Source: an uncultured Bacteroides sp.
GTDB lineage: Bacteria > Bacteroidota > Bacteroidia > Bacteroidales > Bacteroidaceae
NCBI GenBank assembly: GCA_900557355.1
Contig: USSR01000529.1
Location: 1-5,051, forward strand
Length of the DNA stretch: 5,051 bases
Direction: 5' to 3'
How positions within the stretch are numbered: the first letter of the stretch is position 1; the number at the start of each line of letters is the position of its first letter. Of the stretch, positions 1 through 5,051 are shown piece by piece. The position numbers were made by a program, and so were the translations under genes. The notes beneath the pieces were generated by a model, which had not been told where the DNA came from, did no database searches, and saw nothing but the letters and a program-made list of their open reading frames with translations.

Positions 1-377
1 TGAATGCCGCTATACTCCGGCTGTATGGCAGCTCGTCAACCACATCTCCCTATCGCTTCCATGTCTACGCGTTGGATAATAGTAATTGGGACGAAAGTAC
101 CCTGAACTGGAAGAATGCCCCCAATCTGGAAAAAGCCCAGGTGCGCGTAACCGATGTAGGTAATGCGGCACATGTAGCCGGTGAGATAGTTGTTACTGAA
201 ACAGCATCTTGGCATCAGCTTGATGTCACTTCATTGATACGCAAATGCCGGCAGCCGGAAATTACATTTGTATTGATCAGGGAAGTCCGCCAATTGGGAG
301 ATGATTCTGATAATAATAAGAATAGTTCTTTCGGAACCAGGGAATCTGTGAATAAACCGGCTCTGATAGTGTGGTAA
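1..377 (+). CDS. DNRLRE (CBM96-like) domain protein, C-terminal part only
   Basis: This is the 3' end of a gene that begins upstream of the window. The reading frame starts at base 3 (bases 1-2 finish a codon) and stays open for 124 residues to TAA at 375-377. The visible residues look like one DNRLRE-type beta-sandwich: an LRLYG strand (about residues 5-9), a FHVYAL strand (19-24), the hallmark NWDESTLNW (28-36) followed by NAP, then SWHQLDVTSLI (69-79), and a closing SSFGTRES...PALIVW segment. Known members of this family sit on secreted bacterial proteins, often polysaccharide lyases and other glycan-active enzymes, and some bind carbohydrate. Here the domain forms the extreme C terminus. 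The catalytic or main part is not visible, so enzyme activity and substrate are unknown. The TTG at 72 is an internal leucine codon and not a start, because homology extends upstream of it. The gene lies 127 bp before the SusC-like gene in the same direction, so it may belong to the same glycan locus. Confidence 0.8.
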   Translation, partial: NAAILRLYGSSSTTSPYRFHVYALDNSNWDESTLNWKNAPNLEKAQVRVTDVGNAAHVAGEIVVTETASWHQLDVTSLIRKCRQPEITFVLIREVRQLGDDSDNNKNSSFGTRESVNKPALIVW

Positions 378-504
378 GCGGAAAAGATTTATTTCGTTCG
401 TACGATTGTGCTTTCTTTCCGTATGATTTTTAGATTCCGATTCTGTGTTTTTTGTGAATTTTGTCTTGTTCCTTTATTAGTAATATATAAATCTAATGTA
501 TTAA
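378..504 (+). promoter_or_regulatory. AT-rich intergenic leader, probable promoter region of the susC/susD-like pair
   Basis: This 127-bp spacer is much more AT-rich than the flanking genes, and it is the only sizeable non-coding gap here, so a promoter for the SusC/SusD-like operon is likely within it. No perfect match to the Bacteroides sigma-ABfr consensus (TTTG near -33, TAnnTTTG near -7) is visible. The nearest -7 candidate is GAATTTTG at 456-463, one mismatch from consensus, with TTAG at 430-433 as a poor -33 element about 22 bases upstream. TTTG at 460-463 could instead serve as a -33 box for a TA-rich -7 around 481-490, but that would leave a very short leader. There is no Shine-Dalgarno sequence before the ATG at 505. 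The bases just upstream are A/T only, which is typical of Bacteroidota initiation regions. I found no clear inverted-repeat operator. Confidence 0.4.
379..421 (+). terminator. Weak candidate terminator hairpin after the DNRLRE gene
   Basis: CGGAAA at 379-384 can pair with TTTCCG at 416-421. A small TCGT/ACGA helix (394-397 with 402-405) could form inside the loop. A short T run (427-431) follows within about five bases. The outer stem is short and A/T-rich, and the loop is long (31 nt), so this is a weak structure. Its position just after the stop codon at 377 is the main argument for it. It may be chance. Confidence 0.2.
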
Positions 505-3500
505 ATGAAAAACTGTTGTTTTAAACTAATCTTATCGGTTGTATTTCTATTGATTATGGCCGATGTACATGCGCAGAACGTGCGGGTAACAGGTGTTGTG
601 TCTGATACGCAAGGTCCGTTGATTGGCGTGAATGTTCGCGTGAAAGATTCTGCAACTGGTGTGATTACCGATATAAACGGTAAATATTCTCTTGAGGTAC
701 CTTCGAATTCTACACTTGTGTTTTCGTATATCGGTTATCTGAACCAGGAGCATAAGGTAGGTAATAAAGGTGTTATTAATGTAGTCATGGTAGAGGATAC
801 CAAACAACTGGAAGAAGTTGTAGTCGTGGGCTATGGCTATCAGCGGAAAAGTGATGTCGCTACTTCTGTCGCTTCGGTTAAGACGGATGAACTGAAAAGT
901 TACCCGGCAGGAAACGTAGCTGATATGCTTCGTGGACGCGTGGCCGGTGTTAATGTAACAAGTTCGTCGGGAAGGCCGGGTTCCAATCCTAATATTACGG
1001 TTCGTGGTAACCGTTCTATCAGTGCATCCAATACTCCTTTGTATGTTATCGATGGTTCTATCTCAGACAGTGAAGAATTCAGTACGCTGAGTGCGGAGAA
1101 CATCGAGTCCATCGAGATTCTGAAAGATGCCGCTTCGCAGGCTATCTACGGTGCCCGTGCCAGCGATGGTGTTATCCTGGTGACAACGAAACGTGGTAGC
1201 CAGGGTAAGATGGAGGTAAGTTACAACGGATATGTAGGTATACAGTCTTTATGGCGCAACTTTGATTTCTACTCACCCGAAGAATATGTAATGTTACGGC
1301 GTGAAGCAAAAGCCAATGATAAAGGTGTGATTGATGCACGCGAAATATCCATCGCTGAAGCCTTGGGAGATGATGTCATGCAGCAAGTGTGGGCAAGCGG
1401 ACAATTTATAGATTGGGAGAAAGAGATGTTGAAGAATGCACTCTATCACAATCATGACGTAACATTGCGTGGCGGAAATGATAAGATACGGATGGCTGCT
1501 GGTGTCAATTACTTCGACCAGGACGGAATGGTAACTACAGGTTCTGGTTATCAGAAGGCGGCTTTTCGCCTGAATGTGGATTATAACATTAATAAGTGGA
1601 TTAGCCTTGGTGTAAACTCGTCTTATGCTCTTACCAAATCCGATCGTGAAGATGGTAGTTTCAGCGAGTTTATCACCCGTACTCCGATTGCACAGATTTA
1701 TAATGAAGATGGTAGCTATTCACGCTATATTAATTCTAATAATGATGTCAACCCGTTCTATAGAGCGGAAAACTATAAGCGTGAGATTTCCACCAATAGT
1801 TACCGTTTGAATGTCTTTCTGGAGTTGAAGCCTTTCAAAGGGTTCAATTACCGCCTGAATACATCGCTCTATAACAGAGAACAGGAAGATGGCGAAGCAA
1901 AAGGAGTGAATTATCCGGGTGGTGGAGCTACGGCTAAACTGACTGACAGGGAAGACAGAAGTTATCTGATTGAGAACATCTTTACATACAATGTCCCTAT
2001 TAAAGACCAGAAGCATAAACTGACGATTACCGCAGTACAGTCTGTTGACCATAAGCAGACAAAGCAGTTGGGCTATGCTACCGACCAATTACCGGTGGAT
2101 ATGGATTGGAACTTCATAGCAAACGGACAGTTTACAGGGTCTCCCATACGTTCCTTTACCGAGAATAACCTGGTTTCTTTCATGGGACGTGCTTCTTATA
2201 TCCTGATGGATAGATATATTATGAATGTTGCAGTCAGAAGAGACGGCTCCAGTCGTTTCGGAAAGAATAACAAATGGGGTACATTCCCGTCTGTTGCCCT
2301 TGCATGGCGTGTGAATCAGGAGAAGTTCCTTCAGAATGCAACCTGGATCGATAATCTGAAACTACGCTTGAGTTATGGTATTGTAGGTAATCAGAATGGT
2401 ATCGGTAATTATACAACTCTTGGTCTGACTGACAAACTCAGATATGAGTTTGGTGATAATTCCTATATGGGTTATCTTCCCGGAGCAGAACTTACCAATC
2501 CTAACCTGAAGTGGGAACAATCCAGAACCGTCAACATGGGCTTGGACTTTGGTTTGTTCCGAAACAGACTGTCGGGTACCATTGAGTATTATAAAACCCG
2601 GACTACCGATTTGCTTGTTTATCGTGGATTGAATTCAGCCTTAGGTTACGAAAAGATGCTTGATAATCTGGGAGAAACGAAGTCGAGCGGTATTGATATC
2701 AGTGTTAGCGGTGACGTGATTCGTACGAAAGATTTCACATGGAGCCTGGGAGCTAACTTTAGTCAATACTCCAATGAGATCGTGAAGATTGACGATCAGG
2801 TGGATGAGAATGGAAAACCGTTGAGCCAGCCTGGAAATAACTGGTTTGTAGGTAAACCTATCAATGTATATTACAATTATGAACCGGACGGTATTTATCA
2901 ATACACTGATTTTGATATTACCCGTGATGCTTATGGCAAACTGACATATACCTTAAAACCAACCATTGATACAGATGGAGACGGTATACCCGACAAAGTT
3001 CTGGAACGTCAGGATGCAGTGGCGCCGGGTTCTGTGAAAGTGAAAGACCTGAATGGTGACGGGAAGATTACGGCAGACGACCGTACTCCTATCTCCAAAG
3101 ACCCGGACTTTACCCTGTCATTGAACACAAGTCTTAAATGGAAAGGCTTCGACTTTTTTATGGATTGGTATGGAGTATCCGGACGCAAGATTCAGAATGC
3201 CTATCTGTCGGATGCAAACAGTGGTGGTTCATTACAGGGAAAATTGAACGGTGTGAAGGTGAATTACTGGACTCCGTTTAATCCTTCAAATGACTTCCCA
3301 CGTCCTACCCATAATTCGAATGTGACGTATCAGAGTGCCTTGGCCATACAAGATGCCTCTTACATCCGTTTGCGTACTTTGCAACTGGGATATACATTCC
3401 CCACCGCCTGGATTAAGAAAATCCAGCTTCAAAAGTTAAGAGTATATGCAACCGCTACGAATCTTCTTACGTTCACAGACTTCCTGTCGTATAGCCCGGA

Positions 3501-3564
3501 GTTGACTCCCGGTGCATATCCTGAGTCAAGACAGTTTGTGTTTGGAGTAAATTTGTCATTCTAA
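505..3564 (+). CDS. SusC/RagA-family TonB-dependent outer-membrane transporter
   Basis: This is a complete 1019-residue protein, a normal length for the family, that imports oligosaccharides (or other large nutrients) across the outer membrane with energy from TonB-ExbBD. In order it shows: a Sec signal peptide with likely cleavage after VHA (residue 23); a carboxypeptidase-D regulatory-like beta-sandwich (about 26-97, including DINGKYSL and FSYIGY); a TonB-box-like segment LEEVVVVGYG (102-111), the SusC signature; a plug domain (about 112-231) with MLRGRVAGV, ITVRGNRS, PLYVIDG (178-184) and AIYGARASDGVILVTTKRG; and a 22-strand-type barrel with RRDGSSRFG (578-586), LRLSYGIVGNQ and a C-terminal FVFGVNLSF ending in Phe, the usual outer-membrane assembly signal. 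There is no STN domain before the beta-sandwich. The start is well fixed: TAA lies in frame immediately before ATG 505, and the next Met (residue 18) would destroy the signal peptide. Two Asp-rich loops (822-830 and 848-860) resemble calcium sites. A SusD-like gene follows after 18 bases. The family call is very secure; the substrate is unknown. Confidence 0.97.
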   Translation: MKNCCFKLILSVVFLLIMADVHAQNVRVTGVVSDTQGPLIGVNVRVKDSATGVITDINGKYSLEVPSNSTLVFSYIGYLNQEHKVGNKGVINVVMVEDTKQLEEVVVVGYGYQRKSDVATSVASVKTDELKSYPAGNVADMLRGRVAGVNVTSSSGRPGSNPNITVRGNRSISASNTPLYVIDGSISDSEEFSTLSAENIESIEILKDAASQAIYGARASDGVILVTTKRGSQGKMEVSYNGYVGIQSLWRNFDFYSPEEYVMLRREAKANDKGVIDAREISIAEALGDDVMQQVWASGQFIDWEKEMLKNALYHNHDVTLRGGNDKIRMAAGVNYFDQDGMVTTGSGYQKAAFRLNVDYNINKWISLGVNSSYALTKSDREDGSFSEFITRTPIAQIYNEDGSYSRYINSNNDVNPFYRAENYKREISTNSYRLNVFLELKPFKGFNYRLNTSLYNREQEDGEAKGVNYPGGGATAKLTDREDRSYLIENIFTYNVPIKDQKHKLTITAVQSVDHKQTKQLGYATDQLPVDMDWNFIANGQFTGSPIRSFTENNLVSFMGRASYILMDRYIMNVAVRRDGSSRFGKNNKWGTFPSVALAWRVNQEKFLQNATWIDNLKLRLSYGIVGNQNGIGNYTTLGLTDKLRYEFGDNSYMGYLPGAELTNPNLKWEQSRTVNMGLDFGLFRNRLSGTIEYYKTRTTDLLVYRGLNSALGYEKMLDNLGETKSSGIDISVSGDVIRTKDFTWSLGANFSQYSNEIVKIDDQVDENGKPLSQPGNNWFVGKPINVYYNYEPDGIYQYTDFDITRDAYGKLTYTLKPTIDTDGDGIPDKVLERQDAVAPGSVKVKDLNGDGKITADDRTPISKDPDFTLSLNTSLKWKGFDFFMDWYGVSGRKIQNAYLSDANSGGSLQGKLNGVKVNYWTPFNPSNDFPRPTHNSNVTYQSALAIQDASYIRLRTLQLGYTFPTAWIKKIQLQKLRVYATATNLLTFTDFLSYSPELTPGAYPESRQFVFGVNLSF

Positions 3565-3582
3565 TTATTAAAGACCGAAAAA

Positions 3583-5051
3583 ATGAAGAAAAGATTATAT
3601 ATAGCAGCTTTAGCAATTGCAGCAATTGCGACGTTGCCTTCCTGTGAAGACTTTCTTAATCCTGAATCGAAGACAGACATCACTTACAACTATCTGATAA
3701 GTACTCCCGATGGTCTGAGCCGCGCCGTGATAGGATTATACAATATGGAGAGACAGATAGCCAATGGAGATGGAGGTAACCTGTACGTTGTAAATATGTG
3801 CGACTATAATACGGACATCATGGTATTCCGTGCCGGAACCAGTGCAGCTATTGCCCGTCTCAATACGCTGTTGCCTAACAATAGCGATGTCGAATCATTC
3901 TGGACACACCATTATTCCATTATTGGTAAAGCCAATGAAATCATTGTAAGCGCCGAGAACTTGGGGCTTGATGACGAAGTTGTCCATAAAGCATGGGCTG
4001 AGGCTAAGTTCTTCCGCGGGCATGCATACTTTGAGCTATGGAAACGTTTTGAACGTCTCTATCTGAATACACTTCCTACTACGGTAGATAATCTGGTGCG
4101 TGACTATAAACCGGCATCTACGGAGGAAATATTCACTCAGATTAAAGGTGACCTGGAAGATGCAATAGCCACTCTTGCCTGGGACATTCCGAATAAGGAC
4201 TATGGCCGTATCACTAAGGCGGTTGCCAAACATGTGAGAGCGCAGGTAGCCATGTGGGAAAAGGACTATGATAAAGCAATAAAAGAGTGTGAGGATATCT
4301 TCAGGGATGGCACGATGTACTCCATGATGCCGAAGACGGAAGATGTTTTCAGCGGGGCGGACCTGCGTAACTCCGAAGTGCTGTGGTCCTACCAATTCTC
4401 AGAGAACCTGGGAGGTGGCGGAAGCGGTACTCCATTGATGGGACACCGTCTTGCCATTATTACCACTACCCGCTATCAGTCTAATGCCGGATGTACCTTT
4501 GAAGCAGCCCAGGGTGGTTACGGTTGGGGACGTGTTTATCCGAATACTTACTTATTCGGTCTGTATGATAAGGAAAAGGATACCCGCTATGAAAAGCTCT
4601 TTATCCACAAGTTCTATTACAATGATCCCACTAATGCCAATTATGGCAAAGAGATACCAGCCGATTTGTATGGCAGTTCCGCCGGATATTTGGAGAAACT
4701 GCATCCGATGTCAAAGAAGCATTTTGACCAATGGACCAATGCTACACAGCCTGACAGGACTTCCAGTTTCAAAGACCTGATCGTTTACCGTTTGGCAGAG
4801 ACCTACCTGATGTGTTGTGAGGCTTACTTCCATCGCGACGGCGGTTCGAGTTCCGAAGCCATCGAATACTATAACAAGACGTGGAGCAGGGCAGGTAATG
4901 CTCGTGAGAACGGTCCGCTTACCCTTGATATGATTCTGGATGAATATGCCCGTGAGCTGCATTTCGAAGGAGTACGCTGGCCATTGCTGAAACGTCTTGG
5001 ACTTCTCTACGACCGGGCTCGTGAACACTCGGGTGACCCAAAATGGTACCA
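3583..5051 (+). CDS. RagB/SusD-family surface glycan-binding lipoprotein, 3' end cut by window
   Basis: This frame opens with ATG at 3583 and stays open to the last base, giving 489 complete codons plus two bases. Only a short C-terminal part should be missing, as most relatives have about 480-600 residues. The product has a lipoprotein signal: MKKR, a hydrophobic stretch, then LPSC with Cys21 as the lipidated residue. Acidic residues follow at once (CEDF), consistent with surface export signals of Bacteroidota. Family features are the early TPR-like helices with EAKFFRGHAYFELWKRF (140-156), YDKAIKECEDIF in a further helix pair, DLIVYRLAETYLMCCEAYF (398-416) followed by an AIEYYNKTWSRAGN helix, and the C-terminal ARELHFEGVRWPLLKR (456-471), a variant of the SusD ERR-EL-FEG-R motif. 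It is expected to cap the neighbouring SusC-like barrel and present oligosaccharides to it. Only 18 bases separate the two genes, with an A-rich stretch and no strong Shine-Dalgarno sequence before the start, so they are surely co-transcribed. The ligand cannot be read from the sequence. Confidence 0.95.
   Translation, partial: MKKRLYIAALAIAAIATLPSCEDFLNPESKTDITYNYLISTPDGLSRAVIGLYNMERQIANGDGGNLYVVNMCDYNTDIMVFRAGTSAAIARLNTLLPNNSDVESFWTHHYSIIGKANEIIVSAENLGLDDEVVHKAWAEAKFFRGHAYFELWKRFERLYLNTLPTTVDNLVRDYKPASTEEIFTQIKGDLEDAIATLAWDIPNKDYGRITKAVAKHVRAQVAMWEKDYDKAIKECEDIFRDGTMYSMMPKTEDVFSGADLRNSEVLWSYQFSENLGGGGSGTPLMGHRLAIITTTRYQSNAGCTFEAAQGGYGWGRVYPNTYLFGLYDKEKDTRYEKLFIHKFYYNDPTNANYGKEIPADLYGSSAGYLEKLHPMSKKHFDQWTNATQPDRTSSFKDLIVYRLAETYLMCCEAYFHRDGGSSSEAIEYYNKTWSRAGNARENGPLTLDMILDEYARELHFEGVRWPLLKRLGLLYDRAREHSGDPKWY

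Noticed and set aside
398..405. Perfect 8-base palindrome TCGTACGA in the leader, considered as an operator
   Set aside because: It is short, has no second copy in the spacer, and is better explained as part of the weak hairpin loop or as chance.
547..807. Reverse-strand reading frame of 86 codons near the start of the transporter gene
   Set aside because: It overlaps the signal peptide and carboxypeptidase-regulatory-like domain of the SusC-like gene. It has no supporting initiation signal or domain.
1720..2088. Reverse-strand reading frame of 122 codons
   Set aside because: It lies fully opposite the SusC-like barrel coding sequence, which has strong family motifs. The reverse translation has no recognisable domain and is an antisense shadow.
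4036..4395. Reverse-strand reading frame of 119 codons
   Set aside because: It lies opposite the SusD-like gene, whose forward frame is open across the whole region and carries family motifs. The antisense product has no recognisable features.
4408..4437. Gly-rich stretch (GGGGSG) in the SusD-like protein, considered as an engineered or fusion linker
   Set aside because: It sits within a continuous SusD-like sequence, with family-typical sequence on both sides. A glycine-rich loop is a normal surface feature and not evidence for a fusion.
4451..4780. Forward reading frame of 109 codons in another frame
   Set aside because: It lies inside the SusD-like gene, out of frame with it. The translation is Pro/Met-rich and unlike any known domain, as expected from a frame-shifted read.
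4711..5028. Reverse-strand reading frame of 105 codons
   Set aside because: It lies opposite the conserved C-terminal part of the SusD-like gene, so it is a shadow.

Overview
The window reads as part of a polysaccharide utilization locus (PUL) from a Bacteroidota bacterium, most likely Bacteroides or a close gut relative. The evidence is an adjacent SusC-like/SusD-like gene pair, a SusD lipoprotein signal ending in Leu-Pro-Ser-Cys, no strong Shine-Dalgarno sequences, and moderate-GC genes separated by an AT-rich spacer. I cannot name the species or strain from this sequence.

Layout, all on the + strand: (1) positions 1-377 hold the 3' end of a gene whose product ends in a DNRLRE-type (CBM96-like) beta-sandwich domain. 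(2) Positions 378-504 are a 127-bp AT-rich spacer that probably carries the promoter and leader of the next operon. (3) Positions 505-3564 hold a complete 1019-residue SusC/RagA-family TonB-dependent outer-membrane transporter. (4) Positions 3583-5051 hold a RagB/SusD-family surface lipoprotein with an intact start that runs off the end of the window (489 codons plus two bases visible). All the larger reverse-strand reading frames lie opposite these genes and look like shadows.

In the usual scheme for such loci, the SusD lipoprotein caps the extracellular face of the SusC barrel and captures oligosaccharides. The TonB-ExbBD complex then energises their import to the periplasm. The upstream DNRLRE protein may be a secreted, carbohydrate-binding or carbohydrate-degrading partner, but its catalytic or main part lies outside the window, so the target glycan cannot be deduced. 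The SusC-like protein has no N-terminal STN signalling domain, which suggests control by a hybrid two-component system, SusR-like regulator or similar, and not by an ECF-sigma/anti-sigma pair.

I see no RNA gene, mobile element, CRISPR array or clear novel system. The observations in Part 2 are modest and mostly concern the leader region and family-specific details.
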